64,000 nucleotides of DNA, from NCBI GenBank assembly GCA_036250225.1, contig JAPZLL010000004.1, positions 248,001 through 312,000 of the forward strand. Reading direction: 5' to 3'. The notes beneath the pieces were generated by a model, which was given only the letters and a program-made list of their open reading frames with translations, was not told where the DNA came from and searched no databases. How positions within the stretch are numbered: the stretch's first letter is position 1; every line of letters begins with the position of its first letter. This document shows, piece after piece, positions 11,344 through 22,550 of the stretch. The position numbers were made by a program, and so were the translations under genes. The stretch is from Cercophora sp. LCS_1. Taxonomy: Eukaryota > Ascomycota > Sordariomycetes > Sordariales > Lasiosphaeriaceae.

Positions 11344-11743
11344 ATGGCCGTGGATCAGTTCGTCGCTTCTCAAGTCCATTCCAATAGGTGAGTGCTGGAA
11401 CAACCATCCAATCCCTTGTTCATTCTCCTCAGGATCAGTCGACGCCCGACCTCGGTTCCATGGGGCGAGCTTCCGTTGTTTCCTTTACCTGCCCCCTACA
11501 AGCGTCACCATCGTGATCCCTCACTCACCCCGGCCGTCCTACAGCACGTGCCCCAAGCCCTCCAAGAAACAGAAGCAGCGTGCCGAGGGGGCTGAGCGTG
11601 TCAACATGTATGCTCCCGAAAACGTCATTGCGCGAATCCAGTTTTCGCCATCGGTGGGCAACGCCACCGAAGTGGACAAGTCTGAGGGGTTGGAGAATTC
11701 TATCGAGGGTCTTGTTCATATCATCACGCAAGGTGGTCATTGA
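11344..11743 (+). CDS. Small tandem-family protein 4 (80 aa)
   Basis: Exons 11344-11387 and 11545-11743 with a 157-bp phase-2 intron (GTGAGT...TACAG). Exon 1 has exactly the same length as in copies 1 and 2. The start MAVDQFVASQVHSNS parallels copy 2. Then follow PKPSKKQKQRAEG, the core ERVNMYAPENVIARIQFSP, an acidic loop, and LENSIEGLVHIITQGGH. Differences from copy 2 are spread as substitutions with the frame kept, which suggests both are under coding constraint. It has no signal peptide, no transmembrane segment and no domain I know. Confidence 0.75.
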
Positions 11744-12961
11744 GCTTGCAGTGGGATTCCATTATGGGGGTTTCGTGTTGGTTAAGGGGGTTCTCTCCAC
11801 CGGCGCGGTATTTGGTTCCAAAGCACACAGTCTAAAAATGAAAACACTGCTCCAATTTGGTAGAGTGACCGTTTCCCCGTCATTTGCGCGCGCTTGATAG
11901 CCCTCAAATCCACCCATTTAATTTCGCCCTTCTGTGTTTGAGTTCCTGTCCATCTCGAGAGCGCTACCTTGGTGGACCTCATCCGCTTGTTTGATGCTGC
12001 GTTGCCCAGATAGCTAGGTACTTTTGCCCATTTCTTTCGCCAATGTGTGGGTCATTGTGGGTGGGAATCAGACCCGCCAATGAGCGACTTCCTGTGGTAT
12101 TGTATTGCACAAGAAGGGTGAGTGGGGGAAAATCAAACATGGCAGAATCGGAACGCCACGGGGCAACCCGATTGGAGCTTGACTGAGAATAGGACTTTGA
12201 CCAGGCAAACTGGGGTTCAGGAGTTTTCTTTTGCTAGGTTTGCCTCAGCTGGATGTGGCAAGGATTATATGCATAGGTACGGAAGCATACATATGGGAGC
12301 CGGAACACTGCAAGTTGGAGATAACGCTCCGACAGGGGCAGGACTGGACGGCACCGAAAAATTGATGCCACCAGTTTGCGAGGGGCACATCACCTTTGGA
12401 TGCTGCCTCGTGATTGGGTACCGAAAAGTTTCCCGGCACCCCCTTGTTTTCTAAGCAAACCTGCATGTCTTTGCTTCCAGGTCTTCATCCCTCTTCAGCG
12501 CGCCTCGGTACCTACCTAGGTAGGCATCCCACCTCAATCCACGCGCAAAAATGTGACCAATTGCATTCCCTTGTATTGCACAATACCTGCCAACCTAACC
12601 CATGCCATGTTTGTGACACTGAGCGGTTTGGAAATGTCAAAAATGACGGGGCGATTGACGGGTTTGAGAACTCGAGATATGATCTGTCAGTTTTGCCTCA
12701 CGGGTCTCAATATCGGTTTCCCGGCGGCTCGTCCGATCCCGAGCGACACCCTCCGCGATGGAGGCATGTAAGCCATCGGCGAGCCCTGCCCCCATTGACC
12801 CCCTTCAATATTGTCGCACAAGAGCAACCGGCAAGTTCCGTGACTTGCGACAACTTGAGACGCAGCTGTTGGACTTCTCATATAGCTCACACAGGTTTTC
12901 TTCCCTGCTCATGGTCGCTTGGCTTCCATAGGGGCTGGGGCGTCCTGGAGTCTTCTGACCT
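11744..12961. other. Gene-poor stretch with a repeat trace
   Basis: No gene seen. 12386-12422 resembles 7894-7945 upstream of small gene 3 and may be left from a lost fifth unit. Confidence 0.4.
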
Positions 12962-12969
12962 TTGTTTTT

Positions 12970-13723
12970 GAGGATGTCTCGCCGCACCATAAAGAGTGTC
13001 TCCCCACACCATAATCTGGCCCCACCCACCGTTTGGACCCTAACCCTGCGCGCCTCCGCCACCTGCGCGCGGCTGGCGCGCATCGCCAATCGGTCGCATT
13101 CAATTCAACACCACGTAAATCGTCGTTTTCCGACGTAAAAATCGGTCGCGTTCAATTGAATAATCGCTCTAATTGGCTAATTCTATCGCTCACTGATCCC
13201 CAGGGGACCCCTGACCGCTTTGAGCCAGCCTCGCACTCGTGCGCCGCCCCAAAGCCGATGATCCAGACGGTGTTCTCTTTGTGATGCCTCCCCTTGACGC
13301 TATTGATCCCCCCCTACCGGCACGTGCCGAGCCAGTACTGCGACCGCTGTGGGCACTTGAGGACTGTTTGGCTTGCCTGGCGGCCTCCTCAAGGCCATTG
13401 ATCGTCAACCGGGCCCGGAGCTCATCATCCTCAAGCTCTATACCCTCCCACTGCAAGGGCCTACAGCGGATAGAGGGATTTAGGCCGGACTGGCGACCAG
13501 TCAACTACTGGCCCGCGCTGCAGCTGCGGCCACTACCTCTACCTCTACCTCTACCTCTATCCGCTGTTGAGGGCGGTGTTGATACTGTGATGGTAAGCTG
13601 TATTGCCCCAGCAATAAGAGGCTGGGTAAGCTGGGGGTCGCGCGCAGGGTTAGGGTCCAAACAGTGGGTGGGGCCAGATTATGGTGTGGGGAGACACTCT
13701 TTATGGTGCGGCGAGACATCCTC
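12970..13723. mobile_element. 754-bp TIR element, hAT-like and non-autonomous
   Basis: The terminal inverted repeats at 12970-13053 and 13640-13723 are 84 bp long and differ at one base. They begin GAGGATGTCTCGCCGC at the outer edge. Immediately outside lie identical 8-bp direct repeats TTGTTTTT (12962-12969 and 13724-13731), a target-site duplication of the size made by hAT transposases. The interior has no transposase; it holds a Ser/Ala/Gly-rich open frame on the minus strand (13190-13504) and a short CTCTAC repeat. The near-identity of the arms means recent insertion. The hAT assignment rests on the 8-bp duplication only. Confidence 0.8.
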
Positions 13724-13731
13724 TTGTTTTT

Positions 13732-14850
13732 AAGGGGGCCTCATGGCTGCAGTCTGCAGCCGTTGACTTCAAAGCTTACAGTAGTAGTTCGTAATACTTG
13801 AGGCAAACGTGTAGGAGAGCGAATGACACCCTATGTGGCTGGCTTTATTCCAAAACCGGAATGCTGTTCTCCATGTCCTCTGGGTTGGGAGTACAGCAGG
13901 TGCAAGGATGTGGTGGCCTGACCTGGGGGGGATTGGATGGGATCACGGGTGGCAGCCGATGGCAATCATGCATCCGAACCCATATCTTGCGGCGTTCTGC
14001 AAGGGTGATTGCCCGTCACCAAAGTGCCAAAATGGTCCGACGGGGAGTTACATGTCATATATCACTTTATTATCCTGACCATCATCTGGGAGCCTTGCGA
14101 CGTGGCGCGCGTGGGCGATTGCCTTGCGGCGCATTATCGCAAGGGTTTGCGTGAGCGAGAGATTGTGGTAGGCTCAAATTCTGCATGCAAGAAAAGGAGG
14201 TGAGGCTGGGGGAAGGATCCCGCAGATGAAGTCTCACACCTTTCGCGTTGGTGTGTGGTGGCGCGTGTGTGGGTTGTTGCACGGAGGCGGATCCCTTTCA
14301 AGTTGGACTCACCATAGTGCTCGGCATTTAAAATTGTAAAGACACCAATTCGTAAATACCAATGCCTGTTTGGATCGGAGAGGGGCAAAACGTGGTGATA
14401 GTGGGCTTTGGTGGACTCTAGTCCCTGTGACGTAGTGGGCGAAGCGGCAACAGAGCGATTGCTGTGCTAAACTTCAAAAGGGGCTCTCGCAGATTATATC
14501 CAAAAAGACGGGTACGTCTTATCGATAAGTGTGGATGAGGTCGGGTTTGGTGGGCAAGTGGGTTCCTGGATGGTGCGGATTGAGCTTGTCGTCTTTGTCA
14601 TCAGCCAATCAACCAAGACGCGGAGTCCGAACGGGTGACCAATCCCAACGGAGTGGGGCCCCACATTACGAAGCAAGGTCGAGGAACTCGGTGCTCGGAC
14701 TTAAGTCGCCGGCCTTGACCGGGCGTGCCGTCATGCTTACGAAACCAAGCGCGCGGGTATGAAGCAGAGATGCATCATTACAGCAGCCTGATGATCGACC
14801 GGGGGCCCTGCCTATTACGGAACTCGGAGACTTACACCATGAAGATATGG
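13732..14850. other. Intergenic stretch with a dispersed-repeat fragment
   Basis: No gene seen. 14293-14312 carries the block CCCTTTCAAGTTGGACTCAC that also starts the tandem repeat units at 39 and 40 kb. Confidence 0.45.
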
Positions 14851-14860
14851 TTTGGATTTG

Positions 14861-14867
14861 TATAAAG
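14861..14867 (+). promoter_or_regulatory. TATA box of the NmrA-like gene
   Basis: TATAAAG, 143 bp before the ATG at 15004. Confidence 0.5.
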
Positions 14868-15003
14868 TTTGCAGCGACAACCTCTTCGTCTCCTTCTTTT
14901 CATCTCGCACCACTCATCAATTCCCTCACTCGCATCTCAACTTGACCATTTTCACAATTTTCATCACACAAGTATCCAGTCTTCAACAACCACCACCAGC
15001 AAC

Positions 15004-16056
15004 ATGGCAGGCAAGAAGATCATCACTGTTTTTGGCGCTACCGGCGCCCAAGGTGGCTCGGTAGCCAACATCTTCCTCCACGATCCCAAGCTCAAGGACA
15101 CCTGGACCGTCCGCGCCGTCACCCGCGATGTGACCAAGCCGGCGGCCAAGAAACTCCAAGAACAAGGCGCCGAGGTGGTCTCCGTAAGCCACACACCTAC
15201 CTCATCCCTCCTAACTCCAAACTAACATCGCCCAGGCCGACATCAACGACAAAGCCTCCCTCGTCAAGGCAATGCAAGGCGCCTACGCCGTCTACGCTGT
15301 AACCAACTACTGGGAGAAGATGGACAAGGACCTCGAAATCGCCCAAGGCCACTCCCTCGTCGACGCAGCCAGGGAAACAGGCGTGCAGCACTTCATCTGG
15401 AGCTCCCTCCGCAACGTCACCAAGCGTAAGCCATCCCCACCCTATCTCCCCTCTCCGTAAATCCTAACGACAAACCAGTGAGCAACGGCCAACTCCCCAA
15501 CGTCTACCACTTTGACAGCAAAGCCCTCGTCGAAGACTACGCCCGCGCCTCCGGCATCCCATCCACCTTCTTCATGCCGGGCTTCTACATGTCCAACCTC
15601 CCCGGCAGCGCATTCCGCAACGACAACGGCACCTGGACTTTTTCCCTCCCCATCCCCGAGACCGCCCAAATCCCCATGTTTGATACTGCCGACACGGGCA
15701 AGTTCATCAAGGCCATTGCCTTGCATCGCGACGAGGTGTTGGGGAAGAGGGTCCTCGGCGCGACCGAGTACATGACGGGCAAGGCGATTGTCGAGGGATT
15801 CAAAAAGGTGTTCCCCGAGGCGGGCAAGACGGCCAGGTATCAGCAGTTGCCGGAGGATGTGTACGTGCAGATCCTCAAGGGGAGCGGTATGCCGGATTTT
15901 GTGGCGACGGAGCTGTTGGAGAATATGGTGCTGATGGATCGGTTTGGGTATTATGGTGGCGAGAGCTTGGACTGGTCGCATGGGTTGGTGGAAGATAACT
16001 TGACGAGCTGGGAGAAGTTTGCGAAGAAGAGCGAGAAGTGGGCTGGGTTGAAGTAA
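15004..16056 (+). CDS. NmrA-like NAD(P)-binding protein (315 aa)
   Basis: Exons 15004-15183, 15236-15425 and 15479-16056. The introns are 52 and 53 bp, with CTAAC-type branch sites; phases agree. The N terminus has the atypical-SDR dinucleotide motif VFGATGAQGGSV (residues about 8-19). The whole length fits the NmrA-like/HSCARG family, which binds NADP(H) as a redox sensor or acts as a reductase without the classical catalytic Tyr-Lys pair. Other family features are VYAVTNYWE, the FIWSSLRNVTK block, and GFYMSNL before the C-terminal lobe. There is no signal or membrane segment, so it is cytosolic. A NmrA-type role in nitrogen repression cannot be read from the sequence; isoflavone-reductase-like activity is equally possible. 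Confidence 0.88.
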
Positions 16057-16396
16057 CTGGGTAGGCTCCCGCGAGGATTGAGAGTCTTCGATTGATGTTG
16101 GATGGAGGGAGGTTGAAGAGGTTGGAGTTGTGTGGAAATCTCTACTCTTTTGGCTAAATACATCTGCACGCAAGTTGTTGATGCTATTGATGCGCGGGAT
16201 CCAAGGGTGCTCTCACTTTTGTCCTTCCGTGGCTGGTCTCAGGGGTTGTCAAGGGGCCGTTCAGGGGTACCCTTGGCAAGCGGGTCTCTTCCCGTCAGCA
16301 CGGTGATATTGGGGTATAATTCAACGACACTTTATTGAAGAAGCCTGAGAAACAAGGGCCGGCGAGCGTAACTGGAAGCTGGTTAAAAGAATAATC

Positions 16397-16990
16397 ATGC
16401 CTTTTCCTTTGATTAGGTCCGTCCGCTCGTCATTGGTCGAGCTGGTATTTTTGCTGCGAAACTGCTGCCATCTTGCTGGTGGTGATTACTATTGGGGTGG
16501 TGAAACCATGATCAAGTCCCTGATTGCGCAGGTTTTGAGACAGATTCCTGCTGAACGTATAGAGGTGGATACTGGGCTAGCTTCTGCAGGCGTGGGGGCT
16601 GAGAGAAGCGGGAGCGAAGATGTGACAGGGTTGTGTCGGTGGTTCGTGTCGCTGGTAACGCAGCTGCCCATGGAGGTTACTGTGTTTTGTGTCATTGACG
16701 GCATTGAAGAATATGAGCGTGGGGAGTATCTTGACCGGATGGATACGGTCATCCTGACGCTAATCGGCCTTGTGGACGAGGGGAAACGGAATGGGGTGGC
16801 TGACCGGTTAGCGTTCAAATTGCTGCTCTTGAGCTCGCGGCCAACTGTTGAGGTAAGGCGGGTATTTGGTCAAGAGCCAGGGGTGGCGTTGCATATGGCG
16901 CGGTTACCGTCACCAGGTTTTGTCAAGCTCCACGAGCATTTGGGAGCTGTGGGTATCGCTGGTGCGCAACCCGGAGATGTTGAGTCCTGA
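16397..16990 (+). pseudogene. Fragment of a fungal NLR-type NTPase
   Basis: An open frame of 197 residues with the features of the middle of fungal NACHT/STAND-like proteins: GGDYYWGGETMIKSLIAQVL, then C.WF..LV..LP..VTVFCVIDGIEEYE (Walker B/sensor-like) and FKLLLLSSRPT. Full family members are usually several hundred residues longer, with an N-terminal domain and a Walker A loop. Neither is present here, although an ATG exists at 16397. No intron recovers an upstream part. I read it as a truncated relic; a short expressed protein is possible. Confidence 0.5.
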
Positions 16991-17035
16991 GCTGGAAGAG
17001 AATTGGTGTTCTGAACGCTGAGCGGGTATGCATAT

Positions 17036-19316
17036 TCAACCCTCCTCCCGTCCAGTTTCCGCGCTTGACGCAATGCTCAATGAGCGCAAAGAGCTGATAA
17101 CTACATTATCACCACCAAACAACTTACTTCCTGATGCATTCTGGGACAGCGAGAGGCTAGAAGGAAACGAAAAGGATCCTTTTGTGAGCTTTTGAACCCG
17201 CAGTGCCGCCCTTGCTCCCATCATTCTGAACCGCGACTGATCGCTCGACGCATATGAGCCAGCCAGGGTTGGACGTGGCTCGATGTTCCGGAAAGGGTGC
17301 CATGTCGGGTCTGTTGTGCTAATGGGGACACCAAGATGCGGAAACTCGACTCTCAGAACCTTTCGAAGTGAAGCCACGATGATTGGTCTTTGCCTGCGCA
17401 TCAGGGATGTAGAACCAGACGAGGGAGGAGGAGGCGAGTGAACGGTGTGACGCGCAACGTATTGGCCAAGAAACAAGTCGATGAAAGAAATGCCCAGGTA
17501 CTCTTTTGCAGTCTTGAGCTTGTTACGGAAATGAGGGAGGAGGAGCTCATGCTCCGGCGTGCGAAACGTCGGGGCGGGGCGGTAGCTGTGAGTAATGGTA
17601 CGGCAAACAAGCATGAGAAGTTCGGTCGGACTTATCCCCATCATCTCTTGCGTTGCAGTCATCCATACTTTGAAATTACTGTCCGACCACCACTCCTCCC
17701 ATAATGCAAGGAACAGCGCATTTGACCCGAGGGAGTTTCTCGTTTGTTCATCTTCGACTCCAATGCCGTTGTCGTATATGGCTGGAAGGGACGTCACAGC
17801 ATGTAGCCGTGACTCGCACCATTCGACACACGATCGGAGGCAAGGGTTTCCCATCTCCCCGTAGTATCCAAGTTGGAAAGGCCCCGGAGTCTGGTGCCTG
17901 ATCTCAGATAGCGCTAATAGTGAGTTTGGTGAGATTTTGTGATCCGATCCCCTCGTCTTATTGCGCTGGGAGAGCGGTAATGGTTTTAGGTCGCACGCCT
18001 CGTCAAGGTCTAGCCGAAGGGCGTTACGGTACAAAGAAAGTCCGAGGCAGCGGCGCTCTGTTGCTGGTAGCCACTCGAGCATGTCAGCAAACCAAGTGCT
18101 CCCATCTGGGATGAAGCCTTTGGCAATCCGAAAATGTTTGGTGGTGCCGATTGGATCCGTCTTCTTACGGTACGTGACGGCGAGAAGCATGTGCGTTAGA
18201 AGGATCTTGGTGGAGTTCAGCAGGTCTGATTGAAACCGTTCGAGCTCTGACCGAATCATGTTTTGGGCCACGGCAATGTGCTCTGTGTTGAAAGCGTGGT
18301 AGACACATTGGGATACCAGGAAGTACGCCAAGTTTGGATCTTGGCCAGATAGGCCTGATTGTAGCTTGTACGTATACCGCTTGAAGAGAGTTGTGTAGAG
18401 CTCGAAGGCTTCCTGGTGGAAGTCAAAAACGGAGAAGAGGTCGGCCGCGCGCCTGATATCCACCAAATCTTGATCCGTGAAAGTGTCAGGTGGCTGATCA
18501 TGGTTGATTCGACGGATTGGCAAGCCCGTGCCCGTGTCTGCTGTTGAGACGATGGGCGTCCCTCGTTGAAGTCCTTGGGGCTCTTGAGGCAAAGAAATCT
18601 TCAGTGACGTAGGATGGGTTGGACATGGGCCTATGGCATTTCCCATTGGGATCGCCGAGCTGTCTCTGGGGCTGACTAGTACCGCTGTTTCTGATGTCGC
18701 ATCGACCATATCGACATCATGGCTGTGTTCTTCTTGAGATATCCGCTTGGACGTCCATTCAGCCGGTTGGTGTGAAGTTGTGTTGACCTTTTTCCGCGGA
18801 GGTTGCGGTGGACTCGAATCGATGCTTGAGAGGCTCTTGGTGGTCACTGAAGCTCTGCGGCGCTTTAGGTGGGCAGTCTGCGGACTTTGAACTTCGCCGC
18901 TGGCAAAGGATGGATGCTTTACAGTTGCCGGCAATGTTGAGCTTGTCTGGGTTTCTGGTGGTTGCCAACTCTGAGTAGGTCCTTGCCCTTGTCCAATACA
19001 CGACTTCCTAACGCCCCAGTTGCGAAGCTGGTAGACGTATTGCTGCTTTCTTGTTGTCACCAAGGCAGGTTAGCTTCTAGATAGCGTCGCAGTAAGAGTG
19101 GTCTCCCCCAGTACCCGAACTATTCAGGTAGGTAGGTACTTAAGCTGCTTACAATGCAGAAAAACAATGTCTTTCCTCCATGAGTGCAACAACATCGTCC
19201 AGGTTCTTAGCTGAGAGATAAAGCTCTGATATTTCGTCTTTGTGCTTCTCCCATTCTTCGGGGGCAATTCGAGGGGTGCGATGAGCCACTGGGGCTCCCA
19301 CAAAGCGAAAAGACAT
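17036..19316 (-). CDS. Clr5-domain protein (725 aa)
   Basis: Exons 19316-19153 and 19049-17036, joined by a 103-bp intron (GTAAGC...AACAAG). The splice joins the two halves of a Clr5 domain: APEEWEKHKDEISELYLSAK..LDDVVALMEERHCFSA from exon 1 and KQQYVYQLRNWGVRKS from exon 2. This is strong support for the model. Clr5 is a fungal N-terminal domain, first noted in a fission-yeast silencing factor, and is often followed by TPR-like helical repeats. Here a low-complexity linker (residues about 75-230) is followed by a helical region typical of fungal Clr5 proteins (TTLFKRYTYKLQSGLSGQDPNL..). The role is unknown, probably nuclear. The start is the first in-frame ATG before the domain. Confidence 0.75.
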
Positions 19317-20016
19317 CCTCTCAATGGAAGCCTTGAAGTGATGTAAACCTTTCGCCTCTTGGTGTCGTGACAACAGAATACGATGTTCATGTTGCGACTC
19401 TTCCGAGCTGATGGAAAGTTGACCTTGCTCGGATTGATCCCGCCAGTCCTTGGACACCTCCGCATGCCTGAGGTTGTCTGCCTAGCGATTGGAAAGACCA
19501 TATCCGGTTAGGCTCGCTAGTTTGGGGGCTGCCCCCCTCCGTGCCGCTGCGCTGCCAAGCCATGCAGGTCTCGCAGGAGACACCTAACCCGATTCGGTCT
19601 TTGACAAACTGAACTGCCAGCGTTGATATTCTCTGCACTTTGGGTTGGGTGCACGCATGCGTATCAAGGACGGGTGGTGTGGTGTGCCCGGTGGTCGGTG
19701 AGCTAAGGAACTAACCGAATCTGGTCATTCCCGTCTTGCAACTATCCTCTTGATAGCCGAGGAATGGGGTTGAATTTGAGTTTGGGATAAGGTAAAGTCT
19801 GTGTTCCGAGATTCTGCCTTATTTATCAAGGCCGCATGTCCCTCATGTGAAGAATCGATGCCAGGTCGTGATTCTGTCCCAAGCCGACGCTCCGCGGCCC
19901 AGTTGCTTCTCCCCCATTCGTCTCAAACGACCTGGTAGATGGCATTTTGTCCATCTTCTTTCGTTGCTGAATTTCTCACATACAATAACCCCCTCACCAT
20001 CTACGTCCAGCCAAGA

Positions 20017-20324
20017 ATGTCAAGCTCAACTCCCAAAAGCTGGAGTCCCGACGGGTCCCAGTCACCCATGACTCCAAAGAGGGTTATACTGGTCAGTGAA
20101 GGCTCTTGAGAAACCTTCGCAGAAAAAATCATAATAAAGATCCCGTCTAGCTCCGCCGTGAAAGCCCGAACAATGCCACCAATTCGCAGGTTAGCAACAG
20201 GTACAATGATCGGGACAACAACGGAGTCTCCGAGAACATGAGGCGGTGGCTGCAAGGGGATTGGAAGGACGACCCGTGGTCAGTGTTCGCAGCGGTCGCG
20301 AGAGAAGCTGCGGCGAAAAAGTGA
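20017..20324 (+). CDS. Small spliced protein (82 aa), unknown
   Basis: Exons 20017-20091 and 20151-20324 with a 59-bp phase-0 intron (GTCAGT...TCTAG). The product starts MSSSTPKSWSPDGSQSP and ends with a compact helical, tryptophan-rich tail (NMRRWLQGDWKDDPWSVFAAV, then AREAAAKK). The two exons are open and joined in frame; the donor is not the strongest form. A GTGAGT directly at the stop codon could be a further donor. I know no family for it. No signal peptide. Confidence 0.45.
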
Positions 20325-22550
20325 GTTCAAGGTTTTGCAGCTTTGAGGAAGGTTTTACAAATGCTGGCTAGACTTGCGACAAGGGAAGGACTGATCATTT
20401 TCAGTTGCTAGTGGTTGAGAGTGAGGTCTCTTTATCATTGCTTGGGGAGGGGATGGTATGGTATGGATGCCATTAGGTATCTTCATTTTATTCATACCTA
20501 CTCTATATTCCGATACGTCCCATTTTCTGTCCGTGGCATTTCTTTGTCCAATTTCAGGCAACCTCAACAGTCTCTCTTCCCTTTTCCATTGCTCGGTCCA
20601 CAGCAAAAGCCATCCCTGATCTTGATGACTCCCACACACTCCAATATGCATCTTCCCATGGCTGGTTAATCCGATTCAGTTTTGTCGAATAGACGGTTGG
20701 GGAAGACCACTCCTCTCCTTCGCAACTTTGCCGCTCTCGGCTTTTTCGGGGGCGGCGGGGCGCACGAGTACGTGGTGGAAGGATCCTCGAGTCCCACGCT
20801 TGTATCGCAATCGTTCTCGCTAGGGACTCTCAGCAAGGAGAGGATAATCATGATGAGAAGAATCATTTTGGCCTATGGAATGTCGGGTGAGCGGAAGGTT
20901 TGGTTCTGGGTGTGATTTTGCTGGAAGGAAACGAAGAATAGGCCTTAGGGGCGAGTGAAGGGCCTCCTTCCAACTTTTATCATTGATGCTCGGCTCTCGC
21001 TGCCAAGTGTTACTTTGCCCCTAATCGTGCGAGGTTACAGGGGGCAACATGCGTTGTTTCGACATTGGTAGGACTACCACACTTGTCTTGGGGTTGGGTG
21101 GAATTGTGACACCATTGAACAGATGTTGGAGCAGGCGCGGTACCTCTGTAAGATGTTAGGTTACTACACGTGCGTCAGAGCTGGGCATCATTGCCCCTTG
21201 AGATGTCTTGGCATGGGTGAATGTTGCGCTGTTTACACATTCAGGGGTAAAGTGGGGCACGGGCTTGGAAAAGGGGTTCATGGGTCGCTTGATGAGGTAA
21301 CATGACAAAAAAAGCGACCAGGGTCCCAGTAGAACAAACAAACATAGCCCGGGCCAAAGACTTGGGAGAGGGTCGGAAATGTGTCAGGTAGACAAAGAAG
21401 AATGCAGCCACAAACTTGAGGTGAATGAGCTCGATAAAATTTACATCGCTTCGCTCCAAAGCTCACAATTGAAACTAATTACTGGACCCAATGAGCAAGC
21501 TAAGGGCGCCCTTCTCTTTCTCTTCTTTGTGTGCGTCCCATGTCCTGCCTGGAGCTAAATCCGTCGAAGTCGGTGGTTCTGTGCCACCAAGATAACCGAG
21601 CCTGAGACGTGCCAAGCCGGGCATTTTTGGTAATCCAAGATCGAGAGTGCGAGGGACTCCGAGGCGTATCTCAACTCTTTTTCTGCTAGAGCCCAACAGC
21701 TCTGGTTTGCTGATTCGTAACCGGCCCAATGATAGCCCTGGCCTGTGCACCGGCGTATACGCAAATGCGGTGCCACTGAAGCGGTGAGGTCCATACTATG
21801 TTTCCCAAGGCCGCGAAGAGGCAGAATCCAAGTTTTGGTGGTTGAAGGGGGTCTTGGGCAATGGAGATATCATATTTTGGGCGGACTCTACTGCAGCTAT
21901 ACCCCAGACATACTTATGAAGACCGGACGGAGAAACTCGATGTTGGAAATGTTCCAGTTCTTGGTGTGACGTCCGCCTCTCGAGCGACGACAGGGTAAGC
22001 CTGTCCCGAGCCGGCTTAGGGCATTGGGTTTGGCGTTGGTATCATAGGGCTGAGGAAAACATCCCCGCGGCTCGAACGAGAGGAAGCGATGGAATTGGAG
22101 GCGACCGAATTAACCCTGGCACTGCCTTGGTGTCCATCGGAAACGACACCCTCATTTTTGACCCCCAAACAGGTGCCTGCTTCCGCGAAGTGGGAACCCG
22201 ACGTGACGCAGCAGCCATGCTGCAACTATCCGGCCTCCTCGTGGCTCTGCACGCCTCAGATGACCACGCGCCCTGCTGGCCCTTCATTCCTTGGCCTGGA
22301 CCTTTTGACAAAGACCTCCTGAACCCCGCTCAGAATTCCCACCACGGGCCGCTCGCTATACATGATTTTCCCTTTGTTTTCTGACGGGCCTGGTGAGAAA
22401 TGCGCCCCGCAACAGTCCATTGGCGACTGAGTTCAAGCTTTTAAGACGTGGAGAAAAGCAATCACCAGGTTCCACCACAGTCCCACCATTCCTTCCTTCT
22501 GGGACAGCAGCTCACTCTCCGTTGGCAGAAGTACCCACCAGCCAACGAGG
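20325..22550. other. No gene supported
   Basis: About 2.2 kb without a convincing gene. 22030-22384 has an open frame ending DFPFVF with protein-like composition (around INPGTALVSIGNDTLIFDP) but without a start codon or a known family. It may be a gene relic. Confidence 0.45.

Noticed and set aside
13030..13050. Telomere-like CCCTAACCC
   Set aside because: Under two repeat units and part of the TIR, so not an interstitial telomere.
13190..13504. Minus-strand frame inside the 754-bp element
   Set aside because: Ser/Ala/Gly-rich, no transposase motif and a GTG-or-later start; not supported as a gene.
20682..20915. 77-codon frame with Gly-rich middle
   Set aside because: Starts at TTG, overlaps another frame on the opposite strand, and has no splice or family support.
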